A stretch of DNA of 64,000 nt from Streptomyces sp. JB150 (GTDB lineage: Bacteria > Actinomycetota > Actinomycetes > Streptomycetales > Streptomycetaceae). The translations under genes and the position numbers were made by a program. The notes under the pieces were generated by a model, which saw nothing but the letters and a program-made list of their open reading frames with translations, did not search any database and had not been told where the DNA came from. This document shows, piece after piece, positions 30,284 to 40,200 of the stretch; positions within the stretch are counted from its first letter, which is position 1; each line of letters opens with the position of its first letter. The stretch spans positions 5,786,445 to 5,850,444 of the forward strand of contig NZ_CP049780.1 in the NCBI RefSeq assembly GCF_011193355.1, given 5' to 3'.

Positions 30284-31957
30284 ATGTTCCTGACGATCAG
30301 TACCACCGGCACGCCCGGACGCCCGGCCACCGACCTCGGCTACCTGCTGCACAAGCATCCCGCCAAGGCCCAGGCGTTCTCCACCTCCTACGGCACCGCG
30401 CACGTCCTCTACCCCGAGGCGGACGAGCAGCGCTGCACGGCGGCGCTGCTGCTGGAGGTCGACGCGGTGGCACTGGTCCGGCGCGGCAAGGGCAAGGGCC
30501 GCGGCGGCGCCCCCGACGCGGCGCTCGCGCAGTACGTCAACGACCGACCGTACGCGGCCTCCTCGCTGCTCGCGGTGGCCATCGGCGCCGTCTTCTCCAG
30601 CGCCATGCGCGGGGTCTGCCACGCCCGGCCGGAACTGCCGGAGCAGGCCCGGCCGCTGCGCGTCGAGGTGCCCGCGCTGCCCGCCCGCGGCGGCCCCGAC
30701 CTGGTCCGCCGCCTCTTCGAGCCGCTGGGCTGGACGGTGACCGCCGAACCCATCGCCCTCGACACCGAGTTCCCGGAGTGGGGCGACTCCCGGTACGTAC
30801 GGCTGACCCTGGAAGGGGGCACCCGCACGCTCGCCGAGGCGTTGCGCCACCTGTACGTCCTCCTGCCGGTCCTGGACGACGCCAAGCACTACTGGGTCTC
30901 CGCCGACGAGGTCGACAAGCTGCTGCGGGCCGGTGAGGGCTGGCTGGCCGAGCACCCGGAGCAGAAGCTGATCACCAGCCGCTATCTGACGCGCCGCTGG
31001 TCGCTGACCCGGGAGGCGATGAGCCGCCTGGAGCTGGTGCGGCTGGCCGAGACGGACGACACCGAGGTGGAGTCCATCGACAACGCCGTCGCCGCGGAGA
31101 CCGGGACCGAGGCGGAGATCGAGGCCGAGGCGGGCATCGGGGCCGAGGCGGGCATCGGGGCCGAGGCGCGTACCGAGGCTGAGGCCACGGCCGTGCCCGA
31201 CGGCACCACCGAGCCCGCCACCGTCACCGAGTCGGTCACTGTCACCGAGCCCGCCACCGCCACCGCGGACCCGTCGGACGCCACGGACGCCGCGGACACA
31301 GCGCCCGCAGCCGACAAGCCCGTCCCGCTCGCCGTGCGGCGCCGCGAGGCGATCGTCGCCGCGCTCACCGCGTCCGGCGCCGCCCGCGTCCTCGACCTGG
31401 GCTGCGGTGAGGGGCACCTGGTGCAGACGCTGCTGAAGAACCCCCGGTTCACCGAGATCGTCGGCGTCGACGTGTCGACACGCGCCCTCACCATCGCCGC
31501 CCGCCGGCTGAAGCTGGACCGCATGGGGGAGCGGCAGGCATCGCGCGTCACGCTCCTGCAGGGATCGCTCGCCTACACCGACAGCCGGCTCAAGGGCTAC
31601 GACGCCGCGGTGCTCAGCGAGGTCATCGAGCACGTGGACCTGCCCCGGCTGCCCGCCCTGGAGTACGCGGTGTTCGGCGCCGCCCGCCCCCGCACGGTCC
31701 TCGTGACCACCCCCAACGTCGAGTACAACGTCCGCTGGGAGAGCCTGCCGGCCGGCCACGTCCGCCACCGCGACCACCGCTTCGAGTGGACCCGCGAGGA
31801 GTTCCGCACCTGGGCCGCCGCGGTGGCCGCACGGCACGGCTACGAAGTGGAGTTCCGGCCCGTCGGCCCGGACGACCCCGAGGTCGGACCGCCCACCCAG
31901 ATGGCCGTGTTCGCCCTGACCACCACCAGGAACGAGAAGGAGGCGAAGGCAGCATGA
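30284..31957 (+). CDS. hen1: 3'-terminal RNA ribose 2'-O-methyltransferase Hen1
   Basis: 557 residues. The N-terminal domain (1-~245, M-F-L-T-I-S-T-T-G to R-Y-L-T-R-R-W-S-L) is the bacterial Hen1 N domain that binds Pnkp; the C-terminal methyltransferase (about 350-555) has the SAM loop V-L-D-L-G-C-G-E-G-H-L-V and the metal-binding cluster E-V-I-E-H-V-D with later histidines (G-H-V-R-H-R-D-H). Between them is a ~75-residue low-complexity linker of near-repeats such as A-G-I-G-A-E and T-V-T-E-P-A-T. Hen1 marks the 3' end at the cut before ligation, making repaired tRNA immune to recutting by ribotoxins. Its stop overlaps the Pnkp start (ATGA). Confidence 0.93.
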   Translation: MFLTISTTGTPGRPATDLGYLLHKHPAKAQAFSTSYGTAHVLYPEADEQRCTAALLLEVDAVALVRRGKGKGRGGAPDAALAQYVNDRPYAASSLLAVAIGAVFSSAMRGVCHARPELPEQARPLRVEVPALPARGGPDLVRRLFEPLGWTVTAEPIALDTEFPEWGDSRYVRLTLEGGTRTLAEALRHLYVLLPVLDDAKHYWVSADEVDKLLRAGEGWLAEHPEQKLITSRYLTRRWSLTREAMSRLELVRLAETDDTEVESIDNAVAAETGTEAEIEAEAGIGAEAGIGAEARTEAEATAVPDGTTEPATVTESVTVTEPATATADPSDATDAADTAPAADKPVPLAVRRREAIVAALTASGAARVLDLGCGEGHLVQTLLKNPRFTEIVGVDVSTRALTIAARRLKLDRMGERQASRVTLLQGSLAYTDSRLKGYDAAVLSEVIEHVDLPRLPALEYAVFGAARPRTVLVTTPNVEYNVRWESLPAGHVRHRDHRFEWTREEFRTWAAAVAARHGYEVEFRPVGPDDPEVGPPTQMAVFALTTTRNEKEAKAA

Positions 31958-34518
31958 CCGAGACCCCGAAGGGACGGGTCCTCCCCGTCACCGACCTCTC
32001 CCTCGTCGTGCTCGTCGGCGCCTCCGGCTCCGGCAAGTCGACGTTCGCCCGCAGGCACTTCAAGCCGACCGAGGTGATCTCCTCCGACTTCTGCCGCGGC
32101 CTGGTCGCCGACGACGAGAACGACCAGAGCGCGTCGGCGGACGCCTTCGACGTGCTGCACTACATCGCGGGCAAGCGGCTCGCCGCCGGCCGCCGCACGG
32201 TCGTCGACGCGACCAGCGTGCAGAAGGAGTCCCGGCGCCAGCTGCTCGACCTGGCCAAGCGGCACGACGTCCTGCCGATAGCCATCGTGCTCGACGTGCC
32301 CGAGGAGGTCTGCGCCGAGCGCAACGCCGCCCGCACCGACCGCGCCGACATGCCGCGCCGGGTCATCCAGCGCCACATCCGAGAACTGCGCCGATCCATA
32401 CGGAACTTGGAGCGCGAGGGGTTCCGCAAGGTGCACGTGCTGCGCGGCGTCGCGGAGGTCGAGCACGCCACCGTCGTCACCGAGAAGCGGTTCAACGACC
32501 TCACCCACCTCACCGGCCCGTTCGACATCATCGGCGACATCCACGGCTGCTCCGCCGAGCTGGAGGCGCTGCTGGGCAAGCTCGGCTACGTCGACGGCGT
32601 GCACCCCCAGGGCCGTACCGCCGTCTTCGTCGGCGACCTGGTCGACCGCGGCCCGGACAGTCCGGGTGTGCTGCGCCGCGTGATGTCCATGGTCAAGTCC
32701 GGCAACGCGCTGTGCGTGCCGGGCAACCACGAGAACAAGTTCGGCCGCTACCTCAAGGGCCGGGGCGTGCAGCACACGCACGGGCTCGCCGAGACGATCG
32801 CGCAGATGGAGGGCGAGAGCGAGGAGTTCCGGCAGGAGGTGCGCGAGTTCATCGACGGACTCGTCAGCCACTACGTCCTCGACGGCGGGCGGCTGGTGGT
32901 CTGCCACGCCGGCCTGCCGGAGAAGTACCACGGCCGCACCTCGGGCCGGGTCCGCTCGCACGCCCTGTACGGCGACACCACCGGTGAGACCGACGAGTTC
33001 GGGCTGCCGGTGCGCTACCCGTGGGCCGAGGACTACCGGGGCCGGGCGGCCGTGGTCTACGGCCACACCCCGGTGCCGGAGGCCACCTGGCTGAACAACA
33101 CGATCTGCCTGGACACCGGCGCCGTCTTCGGCGGCAAGCTCACCGCGCTGCGCTGGCCGGAGCGGGAGCTGGTCGACGTACCGGCCCAGCGGGTCTGGTA
33201 CGAGCCGGTGAAGCCGCTGCGCAGCGACGCACCCGGCGGGCACGACGGGCGGCCGCTGGACCTGGCGGACGTGGCCGGCCGGCGGATCGTGGAGACCCGG
33301 TACGCGGGCCGGATCTCGGTGCGCGAGGAGAACGGGGCCGCCGCGCTGGAGGTCATGAGCCGCTTCGCCATCGACCCGAGACTGCTGCCGTACCTGCCGC
33401 CGACCATGGCGCCGACCGCGACCAGCCACGAGGACGGCTATCTGGAGCACCCGGCGGAGGCGTTCGCGCAGTACGCCCGGGACGGTGTCGCGCGGGTCGT
33501 GTGCGAGGAGAAGCACATGGGCTCGCGGGCGGTGGCGCTGGTCTGCAAGGACGCGGAGGCCGCGCGGAAGCGGTTCGGGGTGGGCGGCTCCTCCCCTGCG
33601 AGCGGGGCAGGGCCGACCGGCTCGCTGTACACCCGCACCGGGCGTCCCTTCTTCGACGACGAGACGGTCACCGAGGCGATCCTCGGCCGGCTGCGGGAGG
33701 CGATCGGCGCCGCCGGGCTGTGGGCCGAGCTGGACACGGACTGGCTGCTGCTCGACGCGGAGCTGATGCCGTGGTCGCTGAAGGCGTCCGGGCTGCTGCG
33801 CAGCCAGTACGCCGCGGTCGGCGCCGCATCCGGGGCGGTGTTCCCGGACGTGCTGTCGGCGCTGGAGGGTGCCGCCGCGCGCGGGGTCGACGTGGGCGGC
33901 CTGCTGGAGCGCCAGCGCGAACGGGCCGCCGACGCGGCCGCCTTCACCGCGGCGTACCGCCGCTACTGCTGGACCACCGACGGGCTGGACGGCGTGCGCC
34001 TCGCCCCGTTCCAGATCCTGGCCGTGCGCGGACGCAGCCTCGCCGGGCTGCCGCACGACGAGCAACTGGTCCTACTGGACCGGCTGGTGGAGCACGACGG
34101 CACCGGGCTGCTGCAGACCACCCGGCGGCTCTACGTCGACACCGGTGACCCGGAGTCGGTGCGGGCCGGTGTCGACTGGTGGCTGGAGATGACCGGGCGC
34201 GGCGGCGAGGGCATGGTCGTCAAGCCGGTCGGCGCCCTCGTGCGCGACGCGCAGGGGCGGCTGGTGCAGCCCGGCATCAAGTGCCGCGGCCGGGAGTACC
34301 TGCGGATCATCTACGGCCCGGAGTACACCCGCCCGGACAACCTGGCCCGTCTGCGGCAGCGGTTCCTGAACCACAAGCGGTCGCTGGCGATCCGCGAGTA
34401 CGCCCTCGGCCTGGAGGCCCTGGACCGCCTGGCGGACGGCGAGCCCCTGTGGCGCGTCCACGAAGCGGTATTCGCGGTCCTCGCCCTGGAGTCCGAGCCG
34501 GTCGACCCCCGGCTCTGA
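31954..34518 (+). CDS. pnkp: Polynucleotide kinase-phosphatase Pnkp (RNA repair)
   Basis: 854 residues, the full three-module enzyme. Kinase: Walker A G-A-S-G-S-G-K-S at about 26-33. 2',3'-phosphatase of the binuclear metallo type: G-D-I-H-G-C (about 194), G-D-L-V-D-R-G-P-D and G-N-H-E-N-K (about 256). Ligase/adenylyltransferase: lysine in E-E-K-H-M-G-S-R (about 519). It heals broken RNA ends and activates them for sealing with Hen1. ATG 31954 overlaps the Hen1 stop, with GAAGGAGG upstream. The pair is a defence against tRNA-cleaving toxins. Confidence 0.94.
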   Translation: MTETPKGRVLPVTDLSLVVLVGASGSGKSTFARRHFKPTEVISSDFCRGLVADDENDQSASADAFDVLHYIAGKRLAAGRRTVVDATSVQKESRRQLLDLAKRHDVLPIAIVLDVPEEVCAERNAARTDRADMPRRVIQRHIRELRRSIRNLEREGFRKVHVLRGVAEVEHATVVTEKRFNDLTHLTGPFDIIGDIHGCSAELEALLGKLGYVDGVHPQGRTAVFVGDLVDRGPDSPGVLRRVMSMVKSGNALCVPGNHENKFGRYLKGRGVQHTHGLAETIAQMEGESEEFRQEVREFIDGLVSHYVLDGGRLVVCHAGLPEKYHGRTSGRVRSHALYGDTTGETDEFGLPVRYPWAEDYRGRAAVVYGHTPVPEATWLNNTICLDTGAVFGGKLTALRWPERELVDVPAQRVWYEPVKPLRSDAPGGHDGRPLDLADVAGRRIVETRYAGRISVREENGAAALEVMSRFAIDPRLLPYLPPTMAPTATSHEDGYLEHPAEAFAQYARDGVARVVCEEKHMGSRAVALVCKDAEAARKRFGVGGSSPASGAGPTGSLYTRTGRPFFDDETVTEAILGRLREAIGAAGLWAELDTDWLLLDAELMPWSLKASGLLRSQYAAVGAASGAVFPDVLSALEGAAARGVDVGGLLERQRERAADAAAFTAAYRRYCWTTDGLDGVRLAPFQILAVRGRSLAGLPHDEQLVLLDRLVEHDGTGLLQTTRRLYVDTGDPESVRAGVDWWLEMTGRGGEGMVVKPVGALVRDAQGRLVQPGIKCRGREYLRIIYGPEYTRPDNLARLRQRFLNHKRSLAIREYALGLEALDRLADGEPLWRVHEAVFAVLALESEPVDPRL

Positions 34519-34538
34519 GCCGGGCCCGGCGGCGGTTT

Positions 34539-34578
34539 CCGGCCAGGTCGCCCTCGTGAAGGGGGCGATCTCGGCCGG
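34539..34578 (+). terminator. Interrupted hairpin after Pnkp gene
   Basis: CCGGCC (34539-34544) pairs with GGCCGG (34573-34578), and inside it TCGCCC pairs with GGGCGA, with small internal loops. It separates the RNA repair operon from the VMAP operon. Confidence 0.5.
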
Positions 34579-34685
34579 ACCCGCCGCTCCCGTCGGCCCG
34601 GTCCCACTCGTCCCTGGTTAACCGCTGGTTGCCGTGCTAACTTCCGGACGGTCAGGCAGGCGTAACCGGCTCAGGGGGAAAGTCG

Positions 34686-36221
34686 GTGGTGACAGGCGCG
34701 GGTTTCGGTACGGCGGGTGAGCCGGACGACGAGGCCGCGCGCGCCCGGGGCCTGGAGCTTCTCCTACGGCTGACCGACGCGTTCTGCGAACTGGGCTGCA
34801 TGGCGGACCCACAGGAGCGGACGCAGTTCGCACTGGTTCTCGGCGAGCATCTGAACCGGCCGGTCGACATCCGCGGCGTCAAGCTCCGCGAAGACGTGGT
34901 GAGGCTGGTACGTGCGGCGCTGAGCGTGCCGAACGGCGAGCGCGTGCTGGTCACGGTGGTGAGGATCTTCGAGGGGCCCGCCGCGGCCGACGAGCTCCAC
35001 CGGCTCATCGAGCCGGCCGCCCCGCCCGCCCCCGAAGTGCCCGGCCCGCTCTCCGGCCACGACGAGGCCACCGCCCGCGCGTTACTGGCCGAGGCCCGGG
35101 CCCAGGTGTCCGCGACCCGCCTGCGCGACGGCCTCGTCGAGGAACTCCACGGCCTCCAGCTCCCCGACGGCCTCACTCCCGAACAGCTCTTCACCCATGT
35201 CGTCGAGTGGAGCACTCAGCTCGACGGTCTGCCGCCCGCCGTGCTCCTGGTCGACCACGCCGCCCGGCTCGCCCCCGCACCCCACCGCGCCGCCCTCACC
35301 GCCTGGGTCGACGGCTGGGCTCACCGCGCCGGACTCACCGAGGCGATCCGCAGGCGCCGCGCCGACCGGGTCGCCGTGACCAGCGACCCCGACGTCCCCC
35401 GCTGTCTGATCATCGCGGTCGAACCCACCCGGGACGGGACCGACCAAGTCGTCGTCCGTACCTGGCTCAACACGGTCGCGGGGCACTGGGACCCCCAGCC
35501 CGGGGAACCGTCCGTCACCACACTGGACGGTCTGGGACGGGCCGTGGAGAAAGCGCTCCAGCAGGGTGCCCGGCTCTGGGCCGCACAGCGCGAGCCCGAT
35601 CCGGGCGGACGCGACCAGCAGCCGCCGTACATCGAGTTCGTCCTTCCGTACGACCTGCTCAACCATGATGTCGCCGGCCTGCCGGTGCGCTCCGGCGACG
35701 GGCGACCCCTGCCGCTGGGCCTGAAGTACGGCGTACACCTGCGCAGTCTGGAGCGGATGCGGACGGACGATGTCCTGGTGCGAAGCCAGTGGCGCGAGCG
35801 CTGGCGGGCCCTGCGCCGGCATGGCGTCACCGTGCACGGCTGGAGCGGACAGGACGCCCAGCGGCTCGACGCGTGGCAGATGTCCCTCGCCGGGGAATCC
35901 AGACACACCGCGGTGGTGTTGGACGCACCGGCGGACGACTTCGCGCGGGAGGCGCTGAAGGCGGCCATCGCGGAGGGGATCGGGCTGGCGGTCTGGGATC
36001 GCAGGGGGGTGTTCGTGGAAGAGCGGCGGGAAGTGGTCACAGCCGTCTTCGCCTCCGTGCCGACATCGGCGCAGATACCGATGGCCATACACCGCCTGCG
36101 CCAGAAGGCCGAACTCCACAGTCAGCCGCACCTGCTGGGCAGACACATCGCGTTCTTCTGGGACGACCCGACGCGTCCCGTCGACCTCCACCCCACCGAC
36201 CACGACGACCTCGCCAGCTAG
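34686..36221 (+). CDS. VMAP protein (vWA-MoxR-associated) with N-terminal effector-associated domain
   Basis: 511 residues from GTG 34686 (AGGGGGA upstream). The first ~105 residues form a small helical domain, L-L-R-L-T-D-A-F-C-E-L-G-C-M-A-D-P-Q-E-R, that matches effector-associated domain 2 (EAD2). The remaining ~370 residues, with P-A-V-L-L-V-D-H-A-A-R-L, P-Y-I-E-F-V-L-P-Y-D-L-L-N and F-F-W-D-D-P-T-R-P-V, fit the VMAP C-terminal domain. In vWA-MoxR-VMAP systems the VMAP protein links the ATPase/vWA switch to effectors through matching EADs. A MoxR gene follows 11 nt later and a caspase with a matching domain lies at 44.6 kb. Likely cytoplasmic. Confidence 0.82.
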   Translation: MVTGAGFGTAGEPDDEAARARGLELLLRLTDAFCELGCMADPQERTQFALVLGEHLNRPVDIRGVKLREDVVRLVRAALSVPNGERVLVTVVRIFEGPAAADELHRLIEPAAPPAPEVPGPLSGHDEATARALLAEARAQVSATRLRDGLVEELHGLQLPDGLTPEQLFTHVVEWSTQLDGLPPAVLLVDHAARLAPAPHRAALTAWVDGWAHRAGLTEAIRRRRADRVAVTSDPDVPRCLIIAVEPTRDGTDQVVVRTWLNTVAGHWDPQPGEPSVTTLDGLGRAVEKALQQGARLWAAQREPDPGGRDQQPPYIEFVLPYDLLNHDVAGLPVRSGDGRPLPLGLKYGVHLRSLERMRTDDVLVRSQWRERWRALRRHGVTVHGWSGQDAQRLDAWQMSLAGESRHTAVVLDAPADDFAREALKAAIAEGIGLAVWDRRGVFVEERREVVTAVFASVPTSAQIPMAIHRLRQKAELHSQPHLLGRHIAFFWDDPTRPVDLHPTDHDDLAS

Positions 36222-36232
36222 GAGGCACCGGG

Positions 36233-37285
36233 ATGACCGTGCAGGAGCACACGGAACCAGGCGGCTGGCGCGTCTTCCACGCCACCGGCCGGGCGCCGCA
36301 GGTGTCGCCGGCACTGCCCGAGCCGCCTCCCTGGCGCCGGTTCCGCGGCGGCCCGCTCCAGCCCGCCCCGCCGGACGACCCGGAGGCCGCCGAGCGCCGG
36401 CTCGGCCCCGGAGAAATCACCCCGCAGCTCGCCCAGGACGAGATCGACACGGTCAACGCCGCCCTCCTGCTGCGCCGCCCGCTGCTGGTCACCGGCCCGC
36501 CCGGAGTGGGCAAGTCGACGCTGGCCTACGTCATCGCCCGCGAACTGGGGCTCGGAAGGGTCCTGGAGTGGAACGTGGTCAGCCGCACCACCCTGCGCGA
36601 CGGCCTCTACAGTCACGACGCGATGGGCCGCGCCCAGGCCATCGCCGCCTGGCAGGCCGGACTGCGCGACGCGGCGCCACCGGATTCCGAACACAGCGAC
36701 GCTCAACTCCCGCCTGCGTTGGGCGAGTTCATTACCCTCGGCCCGCTCGGCACGGCGCTTCTGCCCTACGATCGACCCCGTGTGCTCCTCGTCGACGAAC
36801 TCGACAAGAGCGACATCGACCTGCCGAACGACCTGCTGCACGTCCTGGAGAACGGAAGCTATGACGTCCCGGAACTGGTGCGTGACGCCGCCGGGGTCGC
36901 CCGCGTCCACACCGACGACCCCGGCGGGTACGCCGTGGTGCACGACGGGCGGGTCGAGTGCCGGGAGTTCCCGATCGTGGTGATCACCAGCAACGGGGAG
37001 CGGGAATTCCCGGCGGCCTTCCGCAGGCGCTGTCTGCCGCTGGAGATGCGGGTACCCACCAGGGAGCAACTACTGGCCATGGTGGAAGGACATCTCGGCA
37101 TGCGTCCGCAGGGCACCGAGGAACTGGTCGACCTCTTCGTCCAGCGGGTCCAGGCAGGAGGCACCCACTCCCTGGACCAGCTACTGAACGCTGTCCATAT
37201 GACTACGGCGGGTGGTTTCCAGGGCGACGGTCACGGGGTTAGGCTCGTGGAAATGCTCCTCCGCGACCTCGCGAAGGGCCGCTGA
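36233..37285 (+). CDS. MoxR-type AAA+ ATPase
   Basis: 350 residues. Walker A G-P-P-G-V-G-K-S-T at about 87-95, Walker B R-V-L-L-V-D-E-L-D-K-S-D at about 181-192, sensor 1 in V-V-I-T-S-N-G-E-R-E (about 247) and an arginine-finger region A-F-R-R-R-C-L-P-L. MoxR ATPases remodel partner proteins, usually with a vWA protein. It sits 11 nt after the VMAP gene (GGAGG overlapping that stop) and directly abuts the vWA/NB-ARC/TPR gene, so the three are one operon. The pre-AAA segment (1-55) is proline-rich. Confidence 0.9.
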   Translation: MTVQEHTEPGGWRVFHATGRAPQVSPALPEPPPWRRFRGGPLQPAPPDDPEAAERRLGPGEITPQLAQDEIDTVNAALLLRRPLLVTGPPGVGKSTLAYVIARELGLGRVLEWNVVSRTTLRDGLYSHDAMGRAQAIAAWQAGLRDAAPPDSEHSDAQLPPALGEFITLGPLGTALLPYDRPRVLLVDELDKSDIDLPNDLLHVLENGSYDVPELVRDAAGVARVHTDDPGGYAVVHDGRVECREFPIVVITSNGEREFPAAFRRRCLPLEMRVPTREQLLAMVEGHLGMRPQGTEELVDLFVQRVQAGGTHSLDQLLNAVHMTTAGGFQGDGHGVRLVEMLLRDLAKGR

Positions 37286-40200
37286 ATGAACGGCTTTCCC
37301 AGGGAGCACGCATCCGGACGCGGCGACAGCGCCCACGCCTCGGGCTCGTCGCCTCCTTCGGCGTACCCTGAGCCCCACGGGTACGCGGGCGAGGACGACG
37401 GCGCGCCGCGCGACTCGCCGTACCACGATCACGCACGACCGTACGCCGAAGCGGAGGAGCTTCCGGGCTGGCGTGAGGTCGCCGACGCCGTCTGGCTCGC
37501 CGCCTACTGGGACCGCCACGGTGGCCCGACCGGCCCCGGTCGCGAGAACGCGTCCGGCAGGCCAGGCCCCGAAGCGCCCTTCGTCGAGGACGCCGCTCGT
37601 CCCCGGACACACCCGTCCGACTCCGCCCGGCCATCTGCCGAGCCGTCCCCCCTCGAAGCCGAGCCGGACGTACGCCCCGTCCGGGAGCCCGGCGGGAGGC
37701 CGTCCCGCGAGCCGGCCGCCACCACCGGCCCGCCGCTGCCGCCGCGTCCAGCACGCCGGTCAGCCGTTCCCGACCCCCAGGTGCCGTTCACGCTGCACGC
37801 CGGACGCCCCCTGCTGCCCGAGACGGAGCCGGCGCCGCTCCCGTCCGGCCGCACGACGTTGCTCGCCCGCGCCCTGCACCGGATGGCCCGCCGCGTGCCC
37901 GACCGCGTCACCCTGGAACTGGACGAGGAGACCACAGCCGAGCAGGGGGTCGTCGACGGCTTGTGGCTCCCCTTCCTGCGTCCCGCCCGGACCACCGCCT
38001 TCGACCTGGTGCTGCTCCTCGACGACGCCCCCACCATGCGGATCTGGGACGGCACCACTGCCCGCCTAGCCGAGGCCGCCGAACAGAGCGGCGCCTTCCG
38101 GGCCGTGCGCGCGGTGCGGGTGCACCTGCCGCGCACCGGCAGCGCCACCCTGCGCTGGGGTGCCGGGCAGGCCGCCACCGACCCCGCCGAACTCATCGAC
38201 GGCCGCGGCGGCCGGATCTTCCTCGTCGTCACCGACGGACTCGCCCACGGGTGGGCCGGATCCGCCGCCGACGCCCTCCTGGGCCGGCTCGCCCACGCCG
38301 GGCCCACCGCGGTGGTGCATCTCCTGCCACCCCACCTGCGTCACCGCACCTCCCTCTACCCCTACCAGGCGGTACTGGAGGCCGGCGGCTTCGGCGCTCC
38401 CAACGACGGCCTCGGACACTGGACGCCGGCCGACGGACCCGACCCGCTGCGTCCGCTGCCCGCCGGAGGCGACGATTCCGTCCCGGTGCCCGTGCTGTCC
38501 ATGAAGCCCGGTTCCCTCGCCGCGTGGGCCGACCTCGTCACCGGGGACCGGGGAGTGCGCCGCCCGCTGCCCGTGGTCCTGGCCGGCACCTTGACCAAGG
38601 GAGCGCCCGCGCCCGGACTGCGCGCCCCTCGCCGCCCGCGCGCCGCCGTCCGCCGGTTCTTCACCCTCGCCAGCCCCGCCGCGCGCCGGCTCGCCGTCCA
38701 ACTGGCGGCCGTCCCGCTCGACTTCGACCTCATCGAGCAGCTGCGGCGGCGGACCATGCCCGAGACGGGGCCGGATCATCTCGCGGAGATCCTGATGGGC
38801 GGGCTGATCGACTGGGACAGCGACGGCGAGGGCCGCCCCGAGTTCGCCGAAGGGGTGCGCGAGGCGCTCCTCGCCACCGCGACCCGCAGCCAACTCGCCC
38901 GCACCGTCAGCCTGCTGGGCGAGCTGCCCGCAGCCGGTGACCGTGGCGCCGCGCTGCGCGCCGCCCTGCGCGACCCGATGGGCGCGAGCCTGCCCGACCC
39001 GGCCCAGCGTGCCTGGGCGCGCAGCGAACTGGCCGTGATGCGAGCGTTGTCGGGGCCGTACGCCGAACGTGCGAAGCGGATCGAGCCCAGCCTCTCCGGC
39101 ATCGGACCCGGGGCCTCCGAACGGGTGCACACCGACAGCTACGCCGGTTTGTCCCCGATTACACCCGGTGAGGTGAACCACCAGGGTGACGGGGGATCAT
39201 CCGGCGGTGGATCAGGCAGTGATTCAGGGGCGAGTGTCCCCGACCGACCTGATCCACCTGGAGAAACCGTGCCGAGCCCGCTGACCGAAGCGACCCGACA
39301 AGAAGCCCCGGAGGCTGAGCCGCTCATGCAGAGCACCACGACCGCAACGCCGGCCCTTCTGGTGAACGTTCCCCTGCGGAACAACTCGTTCGTCGGCCGC
39401 CAGGCGCTGCTGCGGGCCGTGGAGGAGCAGCTGAGTGCCCAGGACACCGCGGCCGTGCTGCCGCACGCGCTGCACGGCCTCGGGGGGGTCGGCAAATCGC
39501 AGCTGGCGCTGGAGTACATCTACACCCACCAGCACCAGTACAAGGTGGTCTGCTGGATCCCCGCCGAACGCGAACCGATGATCCTGGCCGCGCTGGCCGG
39601 CCTCGCCGCTCAGCTGGGGGTCGCGCCGCGCCAGGACAGCGTGGGTGCCCCCACCGCCAACACCGCCGTGCCCGCCGTCCTGGACGCGCTGCGGTCCGGT
39701 TCGCCGTACGACAACTGGCTGCTGGTCTTCGACAATGCCGAGGACATCGAGGTGGTACGGCGGTACTTCCCCACCAACGGTCCGGGCAAGGTCATCGTCA
39801 CCTCCCGCAACCGCGGCTGGGAGCGGGTGGCCACGCCGCTCCCGGTGAACGTCTTCGAACGCGAGGAGTCCATCGAACTCCTCCAGCGGCGGCTCCCCGC
39901 GCTTTCGGACGAGGACGCCGACCGGCTCGCCCGCGCCCTCGGTGACCTGCCGCTCGCCGTGGAGCAGGCCGGTGCCTGGCTCGCTGTCACCGGCATGCTC
40001 GTCGACGAGTACCTCGACATGCTGGACCAGCGCAGCCCCGACATCCTGGAGCTGGACACCGGACATCCCGACTATCCGGTCAACGTGGCGGCCGCCTGGG
40101 ACATCTCCCTGGAGCGGATCGAGGAGAAGAACCCGGGCGCCCGCCAGCTCCTGGACATCTGCGCCAGCATGGCCCCCGAGCCGATCCCGCGGTCCATGCT

